Assembly (NCBI GenBank): GCA_036562185.1
Contig: DATCKN010000090.1
Location: 62,001 to 126,000, forward strand
Length of the DNA stretch: 64,000 nt
Source: Thermoclostridium sp036562185
GTDB taxonomy: Bacteria; Bacillota; Clostridia; DSM-8532
Direction: 5' to 3'
Made by a program: the position numbers and the translations under genes. The notes beneath the pieces were generated by a model. That model saw only the letters and a program-made list of their open reading frames with translations, was not told where the DNA came from and did not search any database. This document shows positions 51,905 to 60,842 of this stretch, in pieces. Position 1 is the stretch's first letter; the number at the start of each line of letters is the position of its first letter.

Positions 51905-53698
51905 ATGAACTATTATCCCGATGAAGTAATCGAAGAAGTCAGATTAAATAATGATTTGGTGGAAGTAGTTTCTGAATATGTCCGCCTTGAAAAGAAAGGA
52001 GGGGGGTATTTTGGACTATGCCCTTTTCATAATGAAAAGACACCGTCTTTTCATGTGGAGCCTGTAAAGCAGTTTTACTATTGCTTTGGCTGCAATAATG
52101 GCGGTAATGTGTTTCACTTTATTATGAATATTGAAAACCTTAGTTTTCCGGATGCTCTCAGGTTGCTTGCAGACAGAGCAGGGATTGTTTTACCTGAACC
52201 CGATGATAAGGAAGAGCAGCAAAAAATCAAAATTAGGAAAAGCATCCTGGATATAAACAGAGTGGCCGCCAGATTTTACTTTTCATGCCTTGCAGCCGAA
52301 AAGGGTAGAGAAGCACTGAAATATCTCCATGACAGAGGCTTAAGCAACCGTATTATCAGACAGTTTGGGTTAGGTTTCGCTCCAAATGAATGGAACGCAT
52401 TATCAAACTACCTGCTTGACGAAGGTTTTGATGAATCCATCCTGATTCAATCAGGGCTTGCTATAAAAAATAAAAACGATAAATTAATTGATAGATTCAG
52501 GGGAAGAATAATATTTCCAATATTTGATATACGTGGTAACATTGTTGCGTTTGGCGGAAGAGTTATGGATGACTCTTTGCCCAAATATATTAATTCGCCT
52601 GAAACCCTTTGCTACAGTAAGGGAAGAGAATTATTCGGCATGCATCTTGCAAAAAAAAGCAAGGAAAAAAAGCTTCTGATTGTAGAAGGTTATATGGATG
52701 TAATTTCATTGCACCAGGCAGGTATTGACTTTGCAGTGGCACCACTGGGAACTGCATTGACCGGCATGCAGGGGCGTATATTAAAAAAGTACGCAGATGA
52801 AATTATTCTTTCGTATGATGCCGATACTGCCGGCCAGAAAGCAACAGAAAGAGGGCTTGAGGTTCTGAACCGGTTGGGATGCCGTGCAAAGGTGCTTCAA
52901 ATTCCTGATGGAAAAGATCCGGATGAGTTTATAAGAAAAAATGGTCCGGAAAAGTTTAAAATGTTGATAGATCGGGCAATATCACTCTTGGAATATAAAA
53001 TTGGCGTGTTAAAAAATATGTATTCTTTGGACAACGAAGAAGGTAAGCTGAATTTTTTAAATGGAGTTGCTGATCTACTGACAGAACAGGAAAATTTTAT
53101 GGAAAGGGAAATTGTTGTCAAGAAAATTTCCGAAATTTACGATATTTCAGCAGATGCACTGCATGCTGAAATTGAGAGGCGGCTTAAACAGAAACAGCGA
53201 AAGGAAAAAAGCTCAGAATTTTATTCTGCGAAAAAGGAACTGACGGGTTCTGTGAAGACCTTTACAGTCCGAAAAAATGAAGATATAAGGGTCCGGTATG
53301 AAAAAATGCTGATAGCTCTGTTATGCCGTGAAAATCATTTGTATTCCAAAGTTGCAGACAGGTATTCGGAAAATGATTTCAGTGACGAAAGTCTGCGTGA
53401 AATGGCCAGTGTATTATTTGAAAAGCTAAAGACCGGTAGTGATTTTCTGTTGGAAGAATATATTTCGAGGCTTGATCCCGAAAAGGCTTCATCGATTGTT
53501 CATATATCAAAGACATTTTGTAACTTTGATGATCCTGAAAAAGCACTCGAAGATATACTTCAAAAGCTGGAGCTTTTAAAATTAGAGGAAGAAAAAAAGG
53601 ATATTTTAATTCGTTTGAAGAATATTACCAATGTAGAAGAGAAAAAACAGTTACAGGAACAACTGCAGTCTGTTATAAGGAAAATAGCAAATAAATGA
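51905..53698 (+). CDS. dnaG: DNA primase
   Basis: Makes RNA primers at the replication fork. It has 597 residues. Domains: N-terminal CHC2 zinc finger (CPFHNEKTPSFHVE and YYCFGCNNGGN), the catalytic Toprim core (LLIVEGYMDVISL, LSYDADTAGQKATERG) and a C-terminal helicase-binding domain that is less conserved. TTGGGGGG lies before the ATG. The downstream gene is rpoD, 40 bp away, as in most Firmicutes. Confidence 0.97.
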   Translation: MNYYPDEVIEEVRLNNDLVEVVSEYVRLEKKGGGYFGLCPFHNEKTPSFHVEPVKQFYYCFGCNNGGNVFHFIMNIENLSFPDALRLLADRAGIVLPEPDDKEEQQKIKIRKSILDINRVAARFYFSCLAAEKGREALKYLHDRGLSNRIIRQFGLGFAPNEWNALSNYLLDEGFDESILIQSGLAIKNKNDKLIDRFRGRIIFPIFDIRGNIVAFGGRVMDDSLPKYINSPETLCYSKGRELFGMHLAKKSKEKKLLIVEGYMDVISLHQAGIDFAVAPLGTALTGMQGRILKKYADEIILSYDADTAGQKATERGLEVLNRLGCRAKVLQIPDGKDPDEFIRKNGPEKFKMLIDRAISLLEYKIGVLKNMYSLDNEEGKLNFLNGVADLLTEQENFMEREIVVKKISEIYDISADALHAEIERRLKQKQRKEKSSEFYSAKKELTGSVKTFTVRKNEDIRVRYEKMLIALLCRENHLYSKVADRYSENDFSDESLREMASVLFEKLKTGSDFLLEEYISRLDPEKASSIVHISKTFCNFDDPEKALEDILQKLELLKLEEEKKDILIRLKNITNVEEKKQLQEQLQSVIRKIANK

Positions 53699-53738
53699 TA
53701 AATATACTATTCACAAGACGAGAGGTGGAATAGAAAAA

Positions 53739-54983
53739 ATGGCAGATATTAAAAATAAGAAACTCTCTGCCGGTACAGCCGATGCGGGTAAAGAAAAAGC
53801 TGAAAAGACGTCAGAAAAAAATCATGGCAAGACTTCCGGGGAAAACAGCAAAGTTAATGATAAGGAAAAAAATAAAGATAAAAATTCAAATATAAAAAGC
53901 GGTAAGAATCAGGAAGCTAAAAAAGAGCCTGCTGCAATTCTTCGGGAATTGACTGAAATGGGAAAAGCCAAAGGCATGCTTACCTATAAAGAAATAATGG
54001 ATGCCTTTGAAAAAATTGATCTTCCTCCGGACAAAATCGAAAGGATTTATGATGCCCTGGAACGTATGGGAATTGATGTGTTGCCCGAAGCAGATGATGA
54101 AATTGAAGAAATCGATTTGGAAGAAGATCCCGAGTTAAGTATTCCCGAAGGTATAACAATTGATGATCCGGTAAGGATGTATCTGAAAGAAATTGGGAAA
54201 GTCCCACTGTTGACGGCAGAAGAAGAAATTGAGCTTGCAAAAAGGATGGAAGCGGGCGAAGAGGAGCCTAAAAAAAGGCTCGCTGAAGCAAATTTGCGTC
54301 TTGTTGTAAGTATTGCCAAAAGGTATGTAGGCAGGGGCATGCTTTTCCTAGATTTGATCCAGGAAGGAAATCTCGGACTGATTAAGGCTGTTGAGAAGTT
54401 TGATTACAGGAAGGGTTTCAAATTCAGTACCTATGCAACATGGTGGATACGGCAGGCAATTACCCGTGCTATAGCCGATCAGGCCAGAACAATCCGTATC
54501 CCGGTACACATGGTTGAAACAATAAACAAACTTATAAGAGTGTCAAGACAACTCTTGCAGGAACTGGGAAGAGAACCGACTCCTGAAGAAATTGCAAACG
54601 AAATGGGGTTGTCGGAAGATAAGGTACGTGAAATAATGAAGATCTCACAGGAACCTGTTTCTCTTGAGACCCCGATCGGTGAAGAAGAAGACAGCCATCT
54701 TGGAGATTTTATTCCTGATGATGACGCACCTGCGCCTGATGAATCTGCAGCATTTACTTTATTGAAAGAGCAATTGATTGATGTTCTGGATACACTGACA
54801 CCGAGGGAAGAAAAGGTTTTAAGGCTTCGTTTCGGTCTTGATGACGGTAGAGCCCGTACCCTTGAAGAAGTTGGTAAGGAGTTTAATGTTACCCGTGAAC
54901 GAATACGCCAGATTGAAGCAAAAGCACTGAGAAAGCTCCGCCACCCGAGCAGAAGCAAGAAACTGAAAGATTATCTTGATTAA
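53739..54983 (+). CDS. rpoD: RNA polymerase primary sigma factor (sigma-A)
   Basis: Housekeeping sigma factor of 414 residues. Region 1.1 (around LTYKEIMDAFEKIDL), 1.2 (DDPVRMYLKEIGKVPLL), 2.4 (YATWWIRQAITRAIADQAR), 3 and 4.2 (TRERIRQIEAKALRKLRHP) are all intact. It is longer than Bacillus sigma-A (about 370) because of a Lys/Asn/Ser-rich, low-complexity N-terminal extension of about 60 residues before region 1.1. GAGAGGTGG precedes the ATG. A 10-bp terminator hairpin follows, which also carries the ribosome binding site of the next gene. Confidence 0.98.
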   Translation: MADIKNKKLSAGTADAGKEKAEKTSEKNHGKTSGENSKVNDKEKNKDKNSNIKSGKNQEAKKEPAAILRELTEMGKAKGMLTYKEIMDAFEKIDLPPDKIERIYDALERMGIDVLPEADDEIEEIDLEEDPELSIPEGITIDDPVRMYLKEIGKVPLLTAEEEIELAKRMEAGEEEPKKRLAEANLRLVVSIAKRYVGRGMLFLDLIQEGNLGLIKAVEKFDYRKGFKFSTYATWWIRQAITRAIADQARTIRIPVHMVETINKLIRVSRQLLQELGREPTPEEIANEMGLSEDKVREIMKISQEPVSLETPIGEEEDSHLGDFIPDDDAPAPDESAAFTLLKEQLIDVLDTLTPREEKVLRLRFGLDDGRARTLEEVGKEFNVTRERIRQIEAKALRKLRHPSRSKKLKDYLD

Positions 54984-55009
54984 TGCAATGATATTTCATA
55001 CAAGCACCA

Positions 55010-55050
55010 GAATACCCCCTTTTCAATATATTGAATGTATGGGGGTATTC
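55010..55050 (+). terminator. rpoD terminator-like hairpin overlapping the yunB ribosome binding site
   Basis: GAATACCCCC (55010-55019) pairs perfectly with GGGGGTATTC (55041-55050) over a 21-nt loop. There is no T-tract after the stem (TTATGAG). The GGGGG of the 3' arm is the only Shine-Dalgarno for the yunB start at 55053, so when read-through RNA folds, the site is hidden. Confidence 0.6.
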
Positions 55051-55052
55051 TT

Positions 55053-55754
55053 ATGAGAAAATATTCATATGACAGGTATATGCCATATATGAGGGTACGT
55101 TTCAGGAGTCACCCATGCACCGGATACGCAAACAACACATTTATACGCGATTTTGCCATATTTTTCAGGATAATTATATGTATTGCATGTCTTGTTGCTG
55201 CAATAAGCAGTATCGGAAATAATTTTTATGCCGCCGTTGAAAATATCAGCGAATACAAGGCTGCACAGCTTGTAAATGAGTACATAGACCTTGGAATATT
55301 GTCAGCTTCTTCACTGTTTGCCGGTAAAAGCTTTGTTGAGGTTATATATGATAAGTATGGTAAGGTCACATCGATTGAAACAAATGGAATTGAAATAAAC
55401 AGATTTGCTTCAGTGCTGTCTGAAAGCATACAGAAAGAAATTAAGAAAAGGGAATATGAAAAAATAAAAGTTCCGTTAGGTTCGATCGCCGGTAATAAGT
55501 TATTGGCTTCTTTTGGTTTTTCAATACCTTACAGGATAATTCCTGACGGAAAGGTTTCTGTTTCACCACAGTCTGTCTTTGAGGACGCGGGAATTAATCA
55601 GACGGTTCATAAGTTAAAAATGAATGTGTCAGTAAAAGTTAAAATACTGTTTCCGCTGATGAACAGGGAAGAAACAATAGACAGGGAAGTGATTGTTTCT
55701 GAAACCGTAATTGTTGGTGATATTCCGGAAGTGCTGTTATCAAGGATGGATTGA
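55053..55754 (+). CDS. yunB: Sporulation protein YunB-like
   Basis: A 233-residue protein with one N-terminal membrane segment (FRIIICIACLVAAI) and a large outside domain. The pattern IKVPLGSIAGN, FSIPYRIIPDG, FEDAGINQTVHKL matches YunB of Bacillus, a mother-cell protein of unknown biochemical role in sporulation. ATG 55053 is chosen: GGGGG is 7 nt upstream and the basic N-terminus then fits a membrane anchor; the frame opens 6 codons earlier at 55035. The ribosome binding site is inside a hairpin. Confidence 0.88.
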   Translation: MRKYSYDRYMPYMRVRFRSHPCTGYANNTFIRDFAIFFRIIICIACLVAAISSIGNNFYAAVENISEYKAAQLVNEYIDLGILSASSLFAGKSFVEVIYDKYGKVTSIETNGIEINRFASVLSESIQKEIKKREYEKIKVPLGSIAGNKLLASFGFSIPYRIIPDGKVSVSPQSVFEDAGINQTVHKLKMNVSVKVKILFPLMNREETIDREVIVSETVIVGDIPEVLLSRMD

Positions 55755-55943
55755 ATTATAACAGTTCAAACAGGCTGATAATTAATATTGATAATCATTA
55801 ACTTCCGTTTACATATTGACATAAACTTAAAAATAGTAGAAAATTCATATAAAATATATAATTTGTGTAAATATGTATATAATTTTGCAATATATCGATT
55901 TTAGCTATTTTGCTGTTTCCCAGAAGAACGGGAGGGATAATAT

Positions 55944-56966
55944 ATGCCTCTGATTCACCTGGTTTTAGCTGATAACGATTTTGAATATGTCAACCGTCTT
56001 GCACAATGGTTTATTGAAAACAAGCAAAATCAATTTCAGATTTCGGCGTTCAGTGAAAAGGAAAGCTTTAAAAAGTTTATTTCAGAGAATAAAGGAAAAA
56101 TCAATATCATACTTGCATCGGAGGATTTTCTTACTGATGTTCCGGTCCAGGATACAATAACTGCAGTATTAGGACAAGCTGTAAAATTTGAAAATTTAAA
56201 CTCAATTGAAAAATATCAGCCTGCTCCTTTAATCTGTTCAGATGTCCTGTCTATTCTTTCAAACAGGAAACCCGAAACAGAAAAATGGTACCCATTAGGG
56301 AAAAGCGAGCTCGTTGTTTGTTACTCGATGAACATATACTTAAAATCAAAAATTGCATTGCTGTTGTCCCTTTTGTCGAAAGATTATGTATATATAAGCT
56401 TGGATTCGTTTCCGTTTTATAAAATAGAAGGGAATAACGATACATATAAAAATCTGTCGGACGTATTGTACCATATAAAAAGCCGGAAGGGCAATCCGGT
56501 AATGGCTCTGGAAAGCGCAGTCCTTTACGGCAATAATCAAATCTTTTATATTCCCCCCATTGATAATCCAAGGGATTTATGGGATCTTACAGATGCAGAA
56601 ACAGATATTTTTATTGAAGCATTAAAATCATGGGGACGCTTTTCAAGAATTATAATAGATCATGAGTGCAACACCGGGCCTATGACTATAAAATTGTTTG
56701 AAGCAGCATCTTCCATAATCATCCCGTTTGAAACAGCAAATCTGCACCAGCTGTCGAGAATAAAAAGCATGACAGACGGCATCCATGGACTGAGCAGTAA
56801 TAAAATAAAATGGGTATTTTGTGACGGCAATGGTGAAGCATTTCTGCCTCATGAATTCGGAAATTGCCATGAATTACGGTGGATTAACGGGTCTATGCCG
56901 TTTTTAAACGGTTTCGTCCTGGACTCATATAAAAGAAGCCAGCTGGAAGGCTTGTTGTCAGAATAA
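55944..56966 (+). CDS. CpaE/TadZ-like protein with degenerate receiver and ATPase domains
   Basis: A 340-residue protein. Residues 1-110 look like a response-receiver fold (IHLVLADNDFEYVNRLAQWF) with the acidic pair at its start, but no phospho-acceptor Asp where beta-3 ends (INIILASEDF). From about 120 the fold looks like a ParA/MinD ATPase in CpaE/TadZ arrangement, but the Walker A GK[ST] is missing: VVCYSMNIYLKSKIALLL stands in its place. TadZ-like proteins mark the pole for a Tad pilus; this copy is probably structural. It lies 23 bp before cpaF, which supports a Tad role. Assigned from fold pattern and neighbourhood. Confidence 0.55.
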   Translation: MPLIHLVLADNDFEYVNRLAQWFIENKQNQFQISAFSEKESFKKFISENKGKINIILASEDFLTDVPVQDTITAVLGQAVKFENLNSIEKYQPAPLICSDVLSILSNRKPETEKWYPLGKSELVVCYSMNIYLKSKIALLLSLLSKDYVYISLDSFPFYKIEGNNDTYKNLSDVLYHIKSRKGNPVMALESAVLYGNNQIFYIPPIDNPRDLWDLTDAETDIFIEALKSWGRFSRIIIDHECNTGPMTIKLFEAASSIIIPFETANLHQLSRIKSMTDGIHGLSSNKIKWVFCDGNGEAFLPHEFGNCHELRWINGSMPFLNGFVLDSYKRSQLEGLLSE

Positions 56967-56989
56967 TATATAGTCCAGAGGGGATGCGA

Positions 56990-58255
56990 ATGAGTTATCG
57001 GGCAGATAATGAATTAATCAGGGAAATCCGTTATGAAGTTGTTAAAAGATCCGAACTTATAAATGCTTCGGAAAATGAAATGGACACAGTGTTAATGTCC
57101 CTTGTGGAAGAGGTTGCTTTTGAAAAAACAAGGAATCTTCATTTAGGAATAGCAGAAAAAAAGAAATTGGTTGAAAAAGTCTTCAATTCTTTAAGACGGT
57201 TTGATATTCTCGAACCACTGCTCAAAGATCCTGATATAACCGAAATCATGATAAATGGACCAAGCAATATATTTATTGAGAAAAACGGGGTTTCAAAGAA
57301 AACATCTTTAAAGTTTGACAGCAGGGAGCAGCTTGAAGATCTTATCCAGCGGATAGTATCCAAAGTGAACAGAAGTGTAAATGAAGCCCAGCCCATTGTT
57401 GATGCAAGGTTGCCGGATGGCTCGAGGGTTAATGTTGTTTTAGCTCCTGTTGCATTAAACGGACCTTTAATGACAATAAGAAAATTTCCCGAGAAACCGT
57501 TGACAATGGAAAAACTGATAGAATCGGGTTCAATAACAGCTGAAGCGGCTGATTTACTTAAGATTCTGGTTCAGGCTAAATACAACCTTTTTATATGTGG
57601 TGGAACGGGTTCAGGTAAAACTACTTTTTTAAATGTTCTTTCGGACTTCATACCTTCAAACGAAAGAATCATTACAATTGAAGATTCTGCAGAATTAAAG
57701 CTGTCTAATGTAATTAATCTGGCTCAGATGGAAACACGGAATGCAAACACCGAAGGTATAGGCGAAATACCTATGAAGGCACTTATAAAAACAAGTTTAC
57801 GTATGCGGCCCGAAAGAATAATAGTTGGCGAAGTCCGCGGAGAAGAAGCTCTCGACATGCTTCAAGCCATGAATACAGGACATGAAGGTTCAATGTCAAC
57901 CGGCCACGCAAATTCCATCAGGGATATGCTTTCACGCCTGGAAACAATGGTATTAATGGCGGCTCCTCTCCCTCTTGAAGCCATTCGTAAGCAGATAGCC
58001 TCAAGTCTTGATATTATGATCTTCCTTTCCCGTTTCAGGGACGGCACTCGTAAAGTAGCTGAAATTTGCGAGGTTTTGGGGTTTTATGACGGGGAGGTGA
58101 AACTGAACCGGCTTTACAGGTATGAAGATGAAGGTGAAGAGCCGGATGGAAAAGTGACAGGCCGGTTGAAACCAACAGGCAATATGCTGCAAAATACCGA
58201 AAAAATAAGGCAATACCTTGGGTACATTCCGAACCACCCTCTGATACACCCTTAA
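56990..58255 (+). CDS. cpaF: CpaF/TadA-type secretion ATPase
   Basis: A 421-residue hexameric ATPase that powers assembly of Tad/Flp pili or related type II/IV secretion fibres. Walker A is GGTGSGKT (204-211); the Asp box and Walker B region are in PERIIVGEVRGEEALDMLQAMNTGHEG, partly shown here as IIVGEVRGEEAL, and the His box is TGHAN. The N-terminal domain with DITEIMING is typical of CpaF. ATG 56990 is preferred: GAGGGG is 6 nt upstream, and the ATG at 56984 abuts it. tadB and tadC do not follow; rpsB does, 297 bp on. Confidence 0.93.
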   Translation: MSYRADNELIREIRYEVVKRSELINASENEMDTVLMSLVEEVAFEKTRNLHLGIAEKKKLVEKVFNSLRRFDILEPLLKDPDITEIMINGPSNIFIEKNGVSKKTSLKFDSREQLEDLIQRIVSKVNRSVNEAQPIVDARLPDGSRVNVVLAPVALNGPLMTIRKFPEKPLTMEKLIESGSITAEAADLLKILVQAKYNLFICGGTGSGKTTFLNVLSDFIPSNERIITIEDSAELKLSNVINLAQMETRNANTEGIGEIPMKALIKTSLRMRPERIIVGEVRGEEALDMLQAMNTGHEGSMSTGHANSIRDMLSRLETMVLMAAPLPLEAIRKQIASSLDIMIFLSRFRDGTRKVAEICEVLGFYDGEVKLNRLYRYEDEGEEPDGKVTGRLKPTGNMLQNTEKIRQYLGYIPNHPLIHP

Positions 58256-58371
58256 TACATTTTCCTCAAACAGCCCCATATCCCTGCTAAACAGTTCTAT
58301 GACGCGTTTGCCTAAAATTTTACTTGCACTGTACTATAACCTGCATTGCAAATAACCTTAAAAATTGCTTG

Positions 58372-58400
58372 TTGCCAAATTCTAACCTGTGTGGTATACT
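58372..58400 (+). promoter_or_regulatory. Sigma-A promoter for rpsB
   Basis: TTGCCA (58372-58377), a 17-bp spacer and TATACT (58395-58400). It predicts a start near 58407 and a leader of about 145 nt. Confidence 0.7.
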
Positions 58401-58406
58401 ACTTGA

Positions 58407-58552
58407 GAATAAAAATACACACGTAGTTTGATTTGTAAAAATGTGCCCCTTGTGACTGAAATATGCAGCATAGCTGCTTTTTTTACGGTTATAAGCTGAG
58501 CGGGTGTTTTACAAAGGTGAAAACTACGGAGGGTAAACAGGAGGTTATATTT
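58407..58552 (+). promoter_or_regulatory. Structured rpsB leader with attenuator
   Basis: CGTAGTTT (58422-58429) near the 5' end pairs with AAACTACG (58521-58528) just before the AGGAGGT site (58540-58546). Inside, GCAGC-ATA-GCTGC (58465-58477) is followed by seven T residues to 58484, a small terminator. This is consistent with feedback control of rpsB-tsf by free S2, which is known in other bacteria; that link is inference here. Confidence 0.5.
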
Positions 58553-59359
58553 ATGTCAGTAATTTCTATGAAACAGCTGTTGGAAGCTGGCGTCCATTTC
58601 GGACATCAAACAAGAAGATGGAATCCCAAGATGGCGGAATACATCTTCACAGAAAGAAACGGAATCTATATCATCGATCTTCAGAAAACAGTTAAAAAAC
58701 TTGAAGAAGCTTATTATTTCCTGCGCAATGTCGTTATGGAAGGCGGAGACGTCCTGTTTGTAGGAACAAAGAAACAGGCCCAGGATGCTATACGCCAGGA
58801 AGCTGAAAGATGCGGTATGTATTATGTAAATAACCGCTGGCTTGGTGGTATGTTGACTAACTTTAAGACTATCCAGAAGCGTATTGAACGCCTTAATGAA
58901 CTCCAAAGAATGGAGGAGGAAGGTGTTTTCGAAGTTCTTCCGAAAAAGGAAGTTATCAAATTAAAACTTGAAATGGAAAAGCTTGAGAAAAACCTTGGCG
59001 GCATTCGCGAAATGAAAAGGCTTCCGGGTGTGATTTTTGTAGTTGATCCAAAGAAAGAAAGGATTGCAATCCTCGAAGCTAAAAAATTAGGTATTCCTAT
59101 CGTTGCAATTGTAGATACTAATTGTGATCCTGATGAAGTTGATTATGTAATACCAGGTAATGACGATGCAATCCGTGCTGTTAAATTAATTGCAGCAAAA
59201 ATGGCAGATGCAGTAATAGAAGCAAGACAGGGCGAACAGATGGAATCTTCCGCAGAAAGTACTGCAACCAGCCATGATGAAGAGTTCAGCCTCAATGATA
59301 TAAATATAGACGTTGAAGCAATTGAAGAACCTGAAGAAAATGCTGAAGACGAAGAATAA
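58553..59359 (+). CDS. rpsB: 30S ribosomal protein S2
   Basis: Small-subunit protein S2, 268 residues. Family segments: LLEAGVHFGHQTRRWNPKM, IIDLQKTVKKLEEAYYF and FVGTKKQAQDAI; VVDPKKERIAILEAKKLGIP follows. A Ser/Glu/Asp-rich tail of about 40 residues extends beyond the core. The start at 58553 has AGGAGGT 6 nt upstream; an upstream in-frame extension lies within the untranslated leader. First gene of rpsB-tsf-pyrH-frr. Confidence 0.98.
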   Translation: MSVISMKQLLEAGVHFGHQTRRWNPKMAEYIFTERNGIYIIDLQKTVKKLEEAYYFLRNVVMEGGDVLFVGTKKQAQDAIRQEAERCGMYYVNNRWLGGMLTNFKTIQKRIERLNELQRMEEEGVFEVLPKKEVIKLKLEMEKLEKNLGGIREMKRLPGVIFVVDPKKERIAILEAKKLGIPIVAIVDTNCDPDEVDYVIPGNDDAIRAVKLIAAKMADAVIEARQGEQMESSAESTATSHDEEFSLNDINIDVEAIEEPEENAEDEE

Positions 59360-59400
59360 TGGATGAAGTATAATAGATTATATGGATAGGGAGGATAATA

Positions 59401-60048
59401 ATGAATATAACTGCTGAAATGGTAAAGGAACTCCGCGAAAGAACGGGCAGCGGCATGATGGATTGCAAGAAGGCACTCGTTGAAAGCAACGGAGATATGG
59501 AGAAAGCCATTGAATATCTCAGAGAAAAAGGTTTGGCTACTGCAGCTAAAAAGGCTGGAAGAATTGCTGCAGAAGGTATTGTAGATGCATATATTCACGG
59601 TGGCGGAAGAATCGGAGTTTTGGTTGAAGTAAATATTGAAACCGATTTTGCTGCCAAGAATGAGGAATTCAGAAGTTTTGTAAAAGATATAGCAATGCAG
59701 ATAGCTGCAAGCAATCCTCAATATGTCAGAAGAGAAGAAGTACCTGAGGAAGTAATTGAAAGGGAAAAGGAAATTCTGAAGGTACAGGCGATGAATGAAG
59801 GGAAACCGGCTAATATAGCTGAGAAAATGGTTGCCGGACGTATTGAAAAGTTCTATAAAGAAGTATGTCTGCTTGAACAGCCTTTTATTAAAGATCCAGA
59901 CAAGACAGTAAAAGACATTCTTAACGAAAAAATTGCCACAATAGGAGAAAACATTAATATCCGCCGTTTCGTCCGTTACGAAATGGGTGAAGGTCTGGCA
60001 AAGAGAGAGGAAAATTTTGCTGAAGAAGTAATGAAGCAGATTAAATGA
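59401..60048 (+). CDS. tsf: Elongation factor Ts
   Basis: Nucleotide exchange factor for EF-Tu. It has 215 residues, the short form with one core repeat common in Clostridia (Bacillus has about 290). RERTGSGMMDCKKAL and ETDFAAKNEEF are the family signatures. GGGAGG lies before the ATG. A 17-bp hairpin follows before pyrH. Confidence 0.98.
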   Translation: MNITAEMVKELRERTGSGMMDCKKALVESNGDMEKAIEYLREKGLATAAKKAGRIAAEGIVDAYIHGGGRIGVLVEVNIETDFAAKNEEFRSFVKDIAMQIAASNPQYVRREEVPEEVIEREKEILKVQAMNEGKPANIAEKMVAGRIEKFYKEVCLLEQPFIKDPDKTVKDILNEKIATIGENINIRRFVRYEMGEGLAKREENFAEEVMKQIK

Positions 60049-60057
60049 TAATGATGA

Positions 60058-60096
60058 AAAAGGGTATATTAATAAGAAATATTAATATACCCTTTT
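60058..60096. terminator. Long hairpin between tsf and pyrH
   Basis: AAAAGGGTATATTAATA (60058-60074) pairs perfectly with TATTAATATACCCTTTT (60080-60096) over a 5-nt loop. It works as a terminator in either direction, which would lower pyrH-frr expression relative to rpsB-tsf. No separate pyrH promoter is obvious, so read-through is expected. Confidence 0.8.
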
Positions 60097-60126
60097 AAAT
60101 GCAAATAAAAATGCCGGAGGAATTAT

Positions 60127-60840
60127 ATGGGTTTGAAATATAAGCGGATTTTGATTAAAATCAGCGGTGAAGCTCTTGCAGGAAATAAAGGGTTTGGGTT
60201 GGATCAGGAGATTCTCGGTGACATCTGTTCTTCCATAAAAGATGCTGCAGATATGGGGGCAGAAATTGCTATTGTTGTAGGCGGCGGTAATTTCTGGAGA
60301 GGCCGTTCAGGAAAAGGTATGGACAGAACCACTTCGGATCATATGGGGATGCTTGCTACGGTAATAAATGCATTGGCTCTTGCAGATGCTCTTGAATCAA
60401 GAGGAGTCCCGACCCGTGTTCAGACTGCTATCGATATGAGAAGGATTGCAGAACCATATATACGTGGCCGTGCTGTAAGACACCTGGAGAAAAAACGTGT
60501 TGTTATATTTGCCTGTGGAACAGGAAACCCATTTTTTACTACAGATACAGCAGCTGCATTACGAGCTGCAGAAATTGATGCAGAAGCTATTCTGCTTGCA
60601 AAAAACGTGGATGCAGTTTATGACTCGGATCCGAAAATTAACAGCAATGCTGTGAAAATAGACAGAATCACTTACATGGACATATTAAACCGTCAGTTGG
60701 GAGTTATGGATTCAACAGCTTCAACTCTTTGCATGGACAACAATATTCCTGTTATTGTTTTTGGTATAAAAGAGCCCGATAATATAATCAGGGTTCTTAG
60801 AGGTGAAAATATAGGGACTTATATTGCAAGGGAGGTATAA
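60127..60840 (+). CDS. pyrH: UMP kinase
   Basis: Hexameric amino-acid-kinase-fold enzyme that phosphorylates UMP to UDP in pyrimidine synthesis. It has 237 residues. KISGEALAGN at the N-terminus, GGGNFWRGRSG and DHMGMLATVINALAL are diagnostic. GGAGGA is upstream of the ATG. frr starts 2 bp after its stop, indicating coupled expression. Confidence 0.98.
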   Translation: MGLKYKRILIKISGEALAGNKGFGLDQEILGDICSSIKDAADMGAEIAIVVGGGNFWRGRSGKGMDRTTSDHMGMLATVINALALADALESRGVPTRVQTAIDMRRIAEPYIRGRAVRHLEKKRVVIFACGTGNPFFTTDTAAALRAAEIDAEAILLAKNVDAVYDSDPKINSNAVKIDRITYMDILNRQLGVMDSTASTLCMDNNIPVIVFGIKEPDNIIRVLRGENIGTYIAREV

Positions 60841-60842
60841 TA

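Noticed and set aside
55809..55850. Promoter TTGACA before the TadZ-like gene
   Set aside because: The -35 (55816-55821) is perfect, but no acceptable -10 lies 16-18 bp downstream.
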